DNA of 19,483 bases from NCBI GenBank assembly GCA_946478755.1, contig CAMLDJ010000079.1, positions 1-19,483 of the forward strand, given 5' to 3'. This DNA is from an uncultured Pedobacter sp. Lineage in GTDB: Bacteria; Bacteroidota; Bacteroidia; Sphingobacteriales; Sphingobacteriaceae. Position 1 is the first letter of the stretch, and each line of letters begins with the position of its first letter. The notes under the pieces were generated by a model, which ran no database searches, was not told where the DNA came from, and worked only from the letters and a program-made list of their open reading frames with translations. A program made the position numbers and the translations under genes. Positions 6,477 to 14,932 of the stretch are shown piece after piece.

Positions 6477-7807
6477 TATAAAGTGGGTAAGATCCGTTCC
6501 ATCACAGCTAGTCCTTCATCTATATGCTTTTTTTCAACACATAAGGCCGGCCTGAAGCGGATGGTCTGATTGGCACATCCCAGAAACATTACCTTGTTAT
6601 CCAGTCCTTTTTGTATAAAGGTATCGCGCATGGACTTGTCGGGGAAATCAAAAGCGCAAAGCAAACCCTTACCGCGAACATTGCTCATCTTATCATATTT
6701 TTCGGAAAGCCGCTGCAGGCCTTCTTTTAAATACTGCCCAACCACAGCTGCATTGTTGCAGAGGTTATCTTCGGCAATAATCTGCAGGATTTGCGAAGAC
6801 CTGACCATGTCAACCAGGTTTCCTCCCCAGGTAGAATTGATGCGGGATGAGACTTTAAAGACATTGTTTTCTACCTCATCTACTTTGTTGCCTACCAGTA
6901 TACCACAAACCTGCATTTTCTTACCGAATGCCAGGATATCAGGACGGGCTTCCTGGCTAAAATGCTGGTGACACCAAAATTTACCGGTCAACCCTACGCC
7001 TGTCTGCACTTCGTCGTAAATAAGAAAAGCATCGTTTTCATCCGCCAAAACTTTCAGCTGAATTAAAAATTCCTCTCGCAGGTGGTTGTCCCCTCCCTCA
7101 GATTGAACAGGTTCCACTATGATTGCACAAATATCATCTTTGTGCGCTGCAAATGCCTGTTTAATCCTGGCAATAGAGGAGGCCTCTGTCTCCAATGTCA
7201 ATTGTAGATGATCACCCTCCTGAGGAAATTTAACTACCGGCACTGGAACCCTTGGCCAGTCGAATTTTGCAAACCATTTGGTTTTATCAGGAAGGGTATT
7301 TGTTAAACTTAATGTGTAACCGGTACGGCCATGAAAGGCTTTCTCGAAGTGCAGCACTTTAAAGCCTCTTTCCTCCTTATACCCTTTAGCGAAATTTTTC
7401 TGTACCTTCCAGTCCATCGCCACCTTGATCGCATTCTCAACTGCCAGTCCACCACCTGCAATAAAGAAAGCATGAGGCAGGTAATCAGGAATACCGTGTC
7501 TGGAAAACGTATCTACAAACTGTGCATACTGCTGGGTGTACACATCGGAGTTCGATGGGTTGGCCAGTGCAGCCTGCAAAAGGTTTTTTTTGAATACCTC
7601 ATCATTGACCATTTTAGGATGATTATAGCCCAGAGGTACCGAAGCAAAACACGTAAAGAAGTCGAGCAGGGTACGTTTGTTTTTTGAATCATATATATAA
7701 GCACCCTGACTTTGTTCCATATCGTAAGTCAGATCAAATCCATCTGCTAAGATGTGCTTACTCAAGGTTTCGTTTACCTTGTCCGGAGCTACAGTCAACT
7801 GATACAT
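6476..7807 (-). CDS. lat: L-lysine 6-transaminase (lysine epsilon-aminotransferase)
   Basis: Class III PLP-dependent aminotransferase that moves the epsilon-amino group of L-lysine to 2-oxoglutarate, giving 2-aminoadipate 6-semialdehyde (which cyclises to piperideine-6-carboxylate) and glutamate. With the start at 7807 it has 443 residues, the usual size. Family motifs seen: FFTCFASVPLGYNHP (50-64), IAGGGLAVENAIKVA (116-130), FHGRTGYTLSLTNT (158-171), EPVQSEGGD (232-240), IYDEVQTG (263-270) with D265 contacting the pyridine nitrogen, and AFGKKMQVCG (293-302), which holds the Schiff-base lysine. STWGGN (325-330) is also characteristic. An upstream TTG (7834) would add nine residues, but the ATG at 7807 has a clear AAGGA ribosome site and a -7 box ahead of it. 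The partner aldehyde dehydrogenase is not in the window. Confidence 0.92.
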   Translation of the reverse strand: MYQLTVAPDKVNETLSKHILADGFDLTYDMEQSQGAYIYDSKNKRTLLDFFTCFASVPLGYNHPKMVNDEVFKKNLLQAALANPSNSDVYTQQYAQFVDTFSRHGIPDYLPHAFFIAGGGLAVENAIKVAMDWKVQKNFAKGYKEERGFKVLHFEKAFHGRTGYTLSLTNTLPDKTKWFAKFDWPRVPVPVVKFPQEGDHLQLTLETEASSIARIKQAFAAHKDDICAIIVEPVQSEGGDNHLREEFLIQLKVLADENDAFLIYDEVQTGVGLTGKFWCHQHFSQEARPDILAFGKKMQVCGILVGNKVDEVENNVFKVSSRINSTWGGNLVDMVRSSQILQIIAEDNLCNNAAVVGQYLKEGLQRLSEKYDKMSNVRGKGLLCAFDFPDKSMRDTFIQKGLDNKVMFLGCANQTIRFRPALCVEKKHIDEGLAVMERILPTL

Positions 7808-7831
7808 AATTTCCTTTTTTTTGGTATATAT

Positions 7832-7839
7832 CAAATGTA
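7832..7839 (-). promoter_or_regulatory. -7 box of the lysine transaminase operon
   Basis: On the minus strand this reads TACATTTG, a perfect TAnnTTTG match 24 bases before the ATG at 7807, with AAAGGAAATT directly before the ATG as ribosome binding site. The -33 element is weak (AGTTTAAC about 17 bases upstream). The position inside the nine extra codons of the TTG start argues for the ATG. Confidence 0.5.
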
Positions 7840-7919
7840 CTTAAAAGTGTTAAACTAACCAATACGGATAGCTGAGATCCGGGAGAATAAAGCGCAGCGC
7901 ACCGGCCAGAAACAAATGG

Positions 7920-8498
7920 CTAAAATTTGATGAACAAGAACACAATACTAATGTGCTTCAATGATATTCTCAGATGTTTTAACGCATTTGTAAGCTGGTT
8001 TTCCACAGTTCTTTTAGAAATGGACAAACGGTTAGCGATTTCATCATTTGACAAATGCTCTTTTCTGCTCAAAAGAAATATTTCCCGGGCACGGTTGGGT
8101 AATTCTTCAAGAAACGAATCGATGTTGGCTTCTAATTCTTCGCAATTAAATTTTTCCTCAACTGAATTCTGCACGGTATGGAGATCAACCAGTTTATAGT
8201 CTTCCACATATTTTATATCCAGACTTCTCAGGCCTTGTTTTCTTTTATAGACGTGGTACCGTGATGAAGCCAAGAGATACCCTTTAATCGATTTTATATT
8301 CAGTACTTGTCTTCTATTCCATATGTTCAGGAATATATCATGACTGATCTCTGCACAGGCCTCGGGATCTTTAAGATAGTAAAAGGCGGTAGAATACACC
8401 TTAGACCAATAGCGATCAAAGAGAATATTAAAACCTTTTAGTTCATCATTCTTGATCGCAATCCATAACTCGGTATCAGTGGCCTTATCTGTTAGCAT
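7920..8498 (-). CDS. RNA polymerase ECF sigma factor, Bacteroidota FecI-like
   Basis: Extracytoplasmic-function sigma-70 factor of 192 residues. Region 2 spans about 22-92 (FDRYWSKVYSTAF, DIFLNIWNRR, KGYLLASSRYHVYKRK). Region 4 spans about 120-178, with a helix-turn-helix at LSNDEIANRLSISKRTVENQL (149-169). The hydrophobic C-terminal tail (ISIVFLFIKF) is common in this family. Such factors direct transcription of SusC/D loci and are held by a FecR-type anti-sigma factor. Here the fecR-like gene lies on the opposite strand, head to head, and then the SusC operon follows, so this is its probable regulon. The lysine transaminase gene lies downstream on the same strand but has its own promoter. 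Confidence 0.9.
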   Translation of the reverse strand: MLTDKATDTELWIAIKNDELKGFNILFDRYWSKVYSTAFYYLKDPEACAEISHDIFLNIWNRRQVLNIKSIKGYLLASSRYHVYKRKQGLRSLDIKYVEDYKLVDLHTVQNSVEEKFNCEELEANIDSFLEELPNRAREIFLLSRKEHLSNDEIANRLSISKRTVENQLTNALKHLRISLKHISIVFLFIKF

Positions 8499-8629
8499 AT
8501 TTGGTGAAATAAATCTAAGGGTTAATAATTATAATCCGGCAACTATTAATTTATTTTCATTTGTGATGTGTGTGCCTTCCCAAAACCAGCTCTATATCAT
8601 TAACCGAGTGTAAACTAAACCCACCGTTC
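8499..8629. promoter_or_regulatory. Divergent sigma-factor/FecR control region
   Basis: The spacer must hold promoters for both the sigma factor (minus) and the FecR operon (plus). A near-match TTCATTTG (8558-8565) to the -7 box lies in the plus direction, and TAGATTTA (minus strand, positions 8520-8513) in the minus direction, about 22 bases after a TTG. Neither is a perfect match, as might be expected if one direction depends on the ECF sigma factor itself, but no ECF consensus can be assigned from one site. Confidence 0.35.
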
Positions 8630-9778
8630 GTGAAAAAACATGAATACCTTTCTCTTTTTGAGAAGCATTTATCCGGCACAGCAAGCCCGGAAGAAGAACA
8701 GGCGCTTATTGACCATCAGGATGATTTTGACTTTAAGGATTACCCTTGGGATCATCATACAATGGGCGAAAAAGAGGGGGTAAAAGCGCTGTTACGACGC
8801 AAGCTGGATGAGCGTATCCATCAATCTCCTAAAGTAAAAAAGATCAACTTTAAGCGATGGGGCATCGCCGCAGCCGTATTACTTGCTTCGCTGATGACAT
8901 TGTTCTATGCTGTAAATGTAAAAGATAGAGAGCCGCATTATTTAGGGAAATTAACTGCTAAGCCAATTTTACCGGGTGGAGATAAAGCCGTTCTGACACT
9001 GGCTGATGGATCCACTGTTATTTTAGGTGCGGCGGTTCCCGGTAAGACTATAAACCAAGGGGGTACATTGATCTCTGCAGCCGATAAAGGACTATTGGTT
9101 TATCAAAGTACAGGAAGGGAGGATCAATCGGAAACAGCCAGCTTATTTAACAAGGTCAGCACACCGCGCGGCGGACAATATCAGGTCGTATTGCCGGATG
9201 GAACCAGGGTTTGGCTCAATGCCTCATCATCCCTATATTTTCCTGCCAGGTTTACAGGGCGGGAGCGAAATGTTCAGCTTAAGGGTGAAGCGTATTTTGA
9301 GGTCGCCAAACATAAACACATGCCTTTTATAGTTCAGGTGAATGAAATGTCTGTTAAGGTACTGGGAACGCATTTTAATATTATGGCTTATGAAGATGAG
9401 CCGGACATCAATACAACCTTGCTGGAAGGCGCTGTAGCCGTATCCAGCTTAACCCACGTAAAAATTTTAAAACCCGGACAACAGGCAAATCTGAAGCGGG
9501 AAACCGGCTCGATCGGTGTAAAAAATGTCAATACCTCAGAAGCTATAGCCTGGAAAAACGGCAATTTCACATTTACCGACGACAGCATAGAAACGATCAT
9601 GCGGAAGATTTCACGCTGGTATGATGTTGATGTCCGGTTTACCGGCAATCTTTCGGATAAGTCGTTTGCCGGGTCTGTTTCAAGGTACGAGCAGGTATCG
9701 GAGGTGCTTAAGATGCTTGAACTTACCGGAACTATTCATTTTAAGATAGAGGGAAGGAGGATTACCGTGATGCCCTAA
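8630..9778 (+). CDS. FecR-family anti-sigma factor (inner membrane)
   Basis: Single-pass membrane anti-sigma factor that links a TonB-dependent transducer to the ECF sigma factor. The product is 382 residues from GTG 8630. It has a cytoplasmic sigma-binding part (1-75), one membrane helix (about 78-95, WGIAAAVLLASLMTLFYAV), a periplasmic FecR domain (about 175-272) containing STPRGGQYQVVLPDG, VWLNASSSLYFP and GEAYFEV, and a C-terminal DUF4974 domain (about 313-382) that pairs with the STN domain of SusC. An ATG 20 codons earlier (8570) is also open. GTG is preferred because VKKHEYLSLFEKHLSG matches the usual N-terminus, while the added residues resemble nothing in the family and would begin almost at the candidate transcription start. 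The gene leads the locus and is followed by susC after 130 bp. Confidence 0.9.
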   Translation: MKKHEYLSLFEKHLSGTASPEEEQALIDHQDDFDFKDYPWDHHTMGEKEGVKALLRRKLDERIHQSPKVKKINFKRWGIAAAVLLASLMTLFYAVNVKDREPHYLGKLTAKPILPGGDKAVLTLADGSTVILGAAVPGKTINQGGTLISAADKGLLVYQSTGREDQSETASLFNKVSTPRGGQYQVVLPDGTRVWLNASSSLYFPARFTGRERNVQLKGEAYFEVAKHKHMPFIVQVNEMSVKVLGTHFNIMAYEDEPDINTTLLEGAVAVSSLTHVKILKPGQQANLKRETGSIGVKNVNTSEAIAWKNGNFTFTDDSIETIMRKISRWYDVDVRFTGNLSDKSFAGSVSRYEQVSEVLKMLELTGTIHFKIEGRRITVMP

Positions 9779-9808
9779 TCAATTATTTAACGGTTTGATG
9801 GTAAAAAA

Positions 9809-9833
9809 CCGGAAGCGGTTGCAACGCTCCCGG
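9809..9833 (+). promoter_or_regulatory. Stem-loop in the fecR-susC spacer
   Basis: CCGGAAGCG (9809-9817) pairs with CGCTCCCGG (9825-9833) with one A-C mismatch, around a 7-base loop. The GC-rich 9-position stem stands out in an AT-rich spacer. No T-run follows, so it is not a textbook terminator. It could pause or partly terminate transcription, or protect a processed susC mRNA end, letting the SusC operon be expressed at a level different from fecR. Confidence 0.45.
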
Positions 9834-9908
9834 GAATATCCAGGCTAAACCTCATTATAAAAAAGATAACTACATCTCATTACTGATTTAACCCAAATAT
9901 TCAAATGT

Positions 9909-12900
9909 ATGAATTTTTATTCTCTGTTTAAGTGCAGGAGGCAATCCTGTATTCCACTAAAATTACTGCTGGTTATGAAGTTAACTACTATTTTAATGGT
10001 TCTGTCGCTAACAAATTTATTTGCTGCGGGTTACGCGCAAAAAGTAAGCATTAACGTTACGAATGCCCAATTGAGTACTGTTTTAAAAGATATTCAAAAA
10101 CAGACCGGATATAGTTTTCTATACAACACAAAAATGATCAGGGAGTCGAGGCCTGTTGCGGTTTCCTTGACCGACATCGCGCTCGAAACAGCCCTGCAGA
10201 AGATTTTTGAAGATCAACCACTTACTTTTCTGATCAATAGAAATACCGTGATCGTTAAAAAAAGACCAGTCTATTTTTTTGCAGTCGCAGAAATTATCGT
10301 TACCGGGAAAGTGACAGATGAAACCGGATTGCCCTTACCAGGGGTAACGGTGAAACTGAAAGGCTCAGGGACCGGAATGATAACTACAACTGCCGGTGCC
10401 TATAACCTTAATGTTCCTGAGGATGGTACCCTGGTTTTCAGTTACCTGGGATATATTCCTCAGGAAATCAAAATCGGGGGACGGAAAGTTATTGACGTCA
10501 CTTTAAAAGTAGCACCCCAGCAACTTGATCAGGTTGTCGTAGTAGGTTACGGGACTCAAAGGCGATCAAGTGTTACGGGGTCCATAGACCAGGTTAGCGC
10601 TGCCGCCATTGAAGGAAAAGCGTCTGTAAATATGTCGCAAGCCTTGCAGGGTGTAGCCGCAAATTTAACCATCCAGCAAAGAAATTCGGAACCCGGTGCG
10701 GGGCTTAATATCAACATCCGTGGAATCAGCACGCTGGGGAATAACAGTCCCCTGGTCGTAATTGACGGCATTATAGGCGGCGATATTAACCTGTTAAATC
10801 CTTCTGATATTGAAAGTGTTACTGTGCTGAAAGATGCAGGAAGTGCTGCAATATATGGCTCAAGGGCCAATAATGGGGTCTTGTTGATCACGACCAAAAA
10901 AGGCAAGAAGAACACAAGGACAGCAGTGACCTATAACGGCCTTGCAGGTGTAAATACGCCTAAAATGTTCTTTCAGCCGGTTAAAGGATTCGAAAATGCC
11001 ATTTTAAGGAACCAGTCGGCAGTGAACGCAAATCAAACACCTGTTTATAGTGCCGATCAGATCCGTCAGTTTCAGGAACAAGGCGATAGCGAATGGTTTG
11101 TTAATGCGATTACCAGGAACGCAATGCAGCAAAACCATAACCTTAGTATCAGCGGAGGCAGTGATAAATCTACTTTCTTATCTTCTATTGGATACACTGA
11201 TCAAAGAAATAGTCTTGTGGGTCCGGATTATGGCTTAAAGCGTTATAACTATAGGATCAATATGACCAATGAGTATGGTAAACTGAAGTTGACGACCATC
11301 CTGGCTTATACACGCAGCGAAATTAAGGATCATTCTTCTTCCACATCAACACTTATGGTTGACGCCGCAAGAGTCCCCTTGTATTATGAATTAAAAGATG
11401 AACAAGGACGTTATTTAACAAATGACGTATTGAATGAATTCAATCCGCTGGGAGTTCTTGAGCAGGGCGGATTCCGCAAGTATAACAACGACCATGTTTT
11501 CGGTAATCTCAATGCTGAATTTGCCGTTACAGACTTTTTAAAGTTGAAAGCTGTTTTTGGTGGTTCCATAACTGCCAACAATCAATTTGCGCGGACACTG
11601 CGCGTGGATTATTTCCCTAAAGGAAGTTCGGGCCAGGACCTTAATACCAATGACGATAACAGTAAAAATGTGCAGTTGAATACGCAGTTTATTGCTGACT
11701 TCAATAAAACGTTTGCCAAGGATCATGACGTAAATGTCCTGGTTGGCGTATCGGCGGAGTCATCCACTAGTAGGCGGACGTCCATCCTGAGAAAATTTAC
11801 CGATCCTGAGCTGGGTACACCTGTTTCAGGGACCATCATTGATCCGGACTCCCGAAACTCCAACAGAGATGCAGGCAGCAATAGTTTAAATTCTTTATTC
11901 GGACGGGCAACCTATGCTTACAAAAATAAATACTACGGGGAATTCACTTTTAGGTTTGATGGCTCATCGAAGTTCAATAAGACGAACAGATGGGGTTTTT
12001 TTCCATCCATTGCCGGAGGATATCGTATTTCAGAGGAGTCTTTCATGGATAATTACCGGGAGAAAATTGGTGATCTGAAAGTTCGGGCTTCTTATGGCGT
12101 ACTTGGAAATCAAAGTGTAAACGACTTTCAATATCAAACTACTTATTTCACTTTTCAGAATGCCTATAGCTTTAATAATGCTGTTGTGGGGGGGACAGGT
12201 TTCAATTTTGCCAATCCGGATATCAGGTGGGAGAGTGCAGCCACCTATAATGTTGGTGCAGATCTGAGCTTTCTCAAAAATAAGTTAGCGCTTTCCCTCG
12301 ATTACTATACCAAAATCACCAGGGATATTTTGATTCCGCCGCAGGTGCCTGGAGTATTTGGTACCGCTTTACCTGATTTCAATGCCGGCGAGGTACGGAA
12401 TCGCGGCTGGGAAATTACCACCTCTTACAGACATACCGGTAAAGTGTTGAACCATACCATCTCACTTAATCTGAGTGATTCACAGAATGAGGTGCTTAAA
12501 TATAACAGGCAGGAAGAAAAAAAAGGAGTGGAGGAGTTACGGGTATTATTAAAAGAGGGATTTCCATACCGCTCATACATAGGCTTTAAACGGGATGGTT
12601 ACTTCCAGAATATAGATGAGGTGAATTCCGGGCCCAAGTTCTCGGGTCTCAATGTCCAGCCCGGTGATAACCGATACACCGACGTGAATGGTGATGGTCT
12701 GATTGATGACAATGATCTCTATGTTTTTGGCAATCCTTTTCCAAGATACACATTTGGCCTCACCTATAATGTTACTTTTAAAGGTTTTGATCTGAACGCA
12801 TTCTTTCAAGCTGTAGGACTGAGAACCATGATGTTGAGGGGAGAGCTTATTGAGCCTTTTCACTTCAATTATGGGATGACCATGTATCAGCACCAGCTCG

Positions 12901-13259
12901 ATTTCTGGACACCTCAAAATCCAGATGCACGGTATCCGAGACTTGCCGCAAATGGTAGTCAGTCAAACACCAATAATTTCAGAAGGGGTTCGGATATGTA
13001 CCTGTATGACGCTTCCTATGTAAGACTCAAGAACCTGCAGCTAGGCTTTACGATCCCTGAGGGACTTGTTAGGAAATTGAAAATGCAGAAGATCAGGGCT
13101 TACCTGTCGGGACAAAACCTTTTTACCATCTCGGGGGTCAAGTTTGTGGATCCTGAGTTGTCCGAGTTCGACAACAGCTTGAAGGATAATGGTGCCAATA
13201 GTGGCAGGGCTTACCCAACAATGGTGTATTATGGTTTCGGTTTGGATATTACTTTTTAA
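9909..13259 (+). CDS. SusC/RagA-family TonB-dependent outer-membrane transporter with STN domain
   Basis: Outer-membrane beta-barrel of 1116 residues that imports glycans using TonB energy and, through its STN domain, signals to FecR. The order is: signal peptide with a long N-region, ending near AGYAQ (40-44); STN domain (about 46-117); carboxypeptidase-D regulatory-like domain (about 130-203, VTGKVTDETGLPLPGVTV); TonB-box/plug start at LDQVVVVGYGTQ (206-217); plug domain to about 335, with LNINIRGISTLG and AIYGSRANNGVLLITTKKG; then the barrel ending in the terminal Phe typical of barrel proteins. A calcium-loop-like DVNGDGLIDDND (925-936) is usual for SusC proteins. M23 is an alternative start that would leave a standard signal peptide, but the long leader is normal for this family. 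susD starts 7 bases after the stop. The STN domain and the adjacent FecR make this a transducer-type SusC. Confidence 0.95.
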   Translation: MNFYSLFKCRRQSCIPLKLLLVMKLTTILMVLSLTNLFAAGYAQKVSINVTNAQLSTVLKDIQKQTGYSFLYNTKMIRESRPVAVSLTDIALETALQKIFEDQPLTFLINRNTVIVKKRPVYFFAVAEIIVTGKVTDETGLPLPGVTVKLKGSGTGMITTTAGAYNLNVPEDGTLVFSYLGYIPQEIKIGGRKVIDVTLKVAPQQLDQVVVVGYGTQRRSSVTGSIDQVSAAAIEGKASVNMSQALQGVAANLTIQQRNSEPGAGLNINIRGISTLGNNSPLVVIDGIIGGDINLLNPSDIESVTVLKDAGSAAIYGSRANNGVLLITTKKGKKNTRTAVTYNGLAGVNTPKMFFQPVKGFENAILRNQSAVNANQTPVYSADQIRQFQEQGDSEWFVNAITRNAMQQNHNLSISGGSDKSTFLSSIGYTDQRNSLVGPDYGLKRYNYRINMTNEYGKLKLTTILAYTRSEIKDHSSSTSTLMVDAARVPLYYELKDEQGRYLTNDVLNEFNPLGVLEQGGFRKYNNDHVFGNLNAEFAVTDFLKLKAVFGGSITANNQFARTLRVDYFPKGSSGQDLNTNDDNSKNVQLNTQFIADFNKTFAKDHDVNVLVGVSAESSTSRRTSILRKFTDPELGTPVSGTIIDPDSRNSNRDAGSNSLNSLFGRATYAYKNKYYGEFTFRFDGSSKFNKTNRWGFFPSIAGGYRISEESFMDNYREKIGDLKVRASYGVLGNQSVNDFQYQTTYFTFQNAYSFNNAVVGGTGFNFANPDIRWESAATYNVGADLSFLKNKLALSLDYYTKITRDILIPPQVPGVFGTALPDFNAGEVRNRGWEITTSYRHTGKVLNHTISLNLSDSQNEVLKYNRQEEKKGVEELRVLLKEGFPYRSYIGFKRDGYFQNIDEVNSGPKFSGLNVQPGDNRYTDVNGDGLIDDNDLYVFGNPFPRYTFGLTYNVTFKGFDLNAFFQAVGLRTMMLRGELIEPFHFNYGMTMYQHQLDFWTPQNPDARYPRLAANGSQSNTNNFRRGSDMYLYDASYVRLKNLQLGFTIPEGLVRKLKMQKIRAYLSGQNLFTISGVKFVDPELSEFDNSLKDNGANSGRAYPTMVYYGFGLDITF

Positions 13260-13266
13260 TCATCTT

Positions 13267-14895
13267 ATGAACAGATCAATAAAACTAAAAACCAGTGTTG
13301 TGGCAATATTGGTGATATTAAGCTCAGGGTGTAAAAAACTCGAACAGATACCTGAGGATAAATTTACAGATGGAAATTATTGGACAACTCCGGCAAAGGC
13401 GAACAGCATTTTAAATACCGCTTACTCACAAATGTTTAAAAGCGATTATTTTTTTAGTAATGAGGCCATGTCTGACAATGCCTATAACGGAAGGGGAGAT
13501 GCTGAAGGTGCAGCTTCGCTTGCAGCAGGTACTTATGACGCTGCTTTGGACAGGTTGAAAAATGAATGGCGCTATCATTATGAAGGCATAAAAACCTGTA
13601 ATCTCATTCTTCAGAATATCGATAGGGTGAGCAGCTTACCCGATGCACTTAAGAACCGGATGAAGACTGAAGCAAGGTTTTTACGCGCCTTCCAGTATTT
13701 TCAGTTAATGACCTGGTTTGGTGATGTGCCCTTGCTTAAAGATGACGTCAGTATAGACGAAGCTTTAAACATCAGCAGAACTCCTAAAGCCGAAGTGCTC
13801 AGCTTCATTCTCGGAGAACTTAATGATTGCGCCACAGTTTTACCGGTTAACACGGCATATGACGCCGCTGATCGCGGAAGGATCACCAGGGGGGCTGCGA
13901 TAGCCTTAAAAGCCAGGGTAATGTTGTATGAAGGCTCATGGCAGGAGGTAATCAATGCTTGTGAAGCTTTAATGGGAAATGCAAACGGTACTTACGACCT
14001 GTTTTCTTCTTATGAAGGTCTTTTCCTTCAGGAAAATGAGTTCAATCCCGAAGTGATCCTTGATGTACAGTATTTGCCGGAACTAAGGACATGGGGCAAC
14101 TTCTTCGACCTTCTTCCTTTATCTGTCGGAGGTCGCTTAAATGTCATCGCCCCAACGCAGGAGCTTGTCGATAGCTACCTGATGATCGACGGAAAGAAAA
14201 TCGGAGAATCCGGAGCAAACTATGATGAGAACGACCCTTACAAAAACAGGGATCCCAGATTGACAAAAACGGTGGTCTATCATCTGTATCCCTGGAAAAA
14301 AGATGATGGCAGCGTCAAGACCATTTATACAAAACCTGGGACTGACCCGGATAATGCGAAGCCCGACGAGTATTCACCTGGATCTTCAGCTTCTCCTACC
14401 GGATACTATTTACGCAAATATTATGATCCTAAACATGGGAATAACTTTTCATCCGGACTTAATATGATATTGATCCGTTATGCAGATGTTTTGTTAATGT
14501 ATGCTGAAGCCAAAGCTGAGCTGGGGCAAATGAATGAGACCGTATGGAATCAAACCATCAGAAGGCTCCGTACGCGCGCAGGATTTACAGATGCGGCTGC
14601 GTTAAGCTTTAATACAAGTGCCGGTAATGCGGAACAGGTTCAGATCGTTCGTAATGAAAGAAGAACGGAACTGGCTATGGAAGGATTGAGGATATTCGAT
14701 ATCAGACGATGGAAGATTGCTGAGGATGTCCTGAATGGATGGGCACATGGTGCCCGGTTTGGTACTCCTGACCTAGATAATGGATATGTACGTGCCAATC
14801 AAAGAAGTTTTGACAAAGCAAAGCACTATTTATGGCCGGTACCTCGTGACGAGCGTCAGTTGAATCCAAATCTTGGACAAAACCCTGGCTGGTAA
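13267..14895 (+). CDS. SusD/RagB-family surface glycan-binding lipoprotein
   Basis: Outer-membrane lipoprotein of 542 residues that forms the lid of the SusC transporter and binds the incoming glycan. The ATG at 13267 gives a lipoprotein signal peptide with the acceptor cysteine at C22 (LSSGC-KK). An in-frame upstream start would run into susC and bury the signal sequence. Typical SusD sequence is seen: GNYWTTPAKANSILNTAY after the lipid anchor, the TPR-like segment RFLRAFQYFQLMTWFGDVPLL, LIRYADVLLMYAEAKAELG, and near the end RNERRTELAMEGLRIFDIRRW. The ligand cannot be read from sequence; the GH76 gene two genes downstream points to alpha-mannan or alpha-manno-oligosaccharides. Confidence 0.94.
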   Translation: MNRSIKLKTSVVAILVILSSGCKKLEQIPEDKFTDGNYWTTPAKANSILNTAYSQMFKSDYFFSNEAMSDNAYNGRGDAEGAASLAAGTYDAALDRLKNEWRYHYEGIKTCNLILQNIDRVSSLPDALKNRMKTEARFLRAFQYFQLMTWFGDVPLLKDDVSIDEALNISRTPKAEVLSFILGELNDCATVLPVNTAYDAADRGRITRGAAIALKARVMLYEGSWQEVINACEALMGNANGTYDLFSSYEGLFLQENEFNPEVILDVQYLPELRTWGNFFDLLPLSVGGRLNVIAPTQELVDSYLMIDGKKIGESGANYDENDPYKNRDPRLTKTVVYHLYPWKKDDGSVKTIYTKPGTDPDNAKPDEYSPGSSASPTGYYLRKYYDPKHGNNFSSGLNMILIRYADVLLMYAEAKAELGQMNETVWNQTIRRLRTRAGFTDAAALSFNTSAGNAEQVQIVRNERRTELAMEGLRIFDIRRWKIAEDVLNGWAHGARFGTPDLDNGYVRANQRSFDKAKHYLWPVPRDERQLNPNLGQNPGW

Positions 14896-14932
14896 TTAAA
14901 TAATATTGATAACATCATTAATAATTTACGAC

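Noticed and set aside
7865..7881. CGGAT-N7-ATCCG hairpin between the sigma factor and lysine transaminase genes
   Set aside because: A 5-bp stem with no T-run on either strand; not supportable as a terminator.
8570..8629. Upstream ATG start for the FecR gene
   Set aside because: The 20 extra residues do not resemble FecR N-termini and would begin almost at the candidate transcription start; kept only as an alternative.
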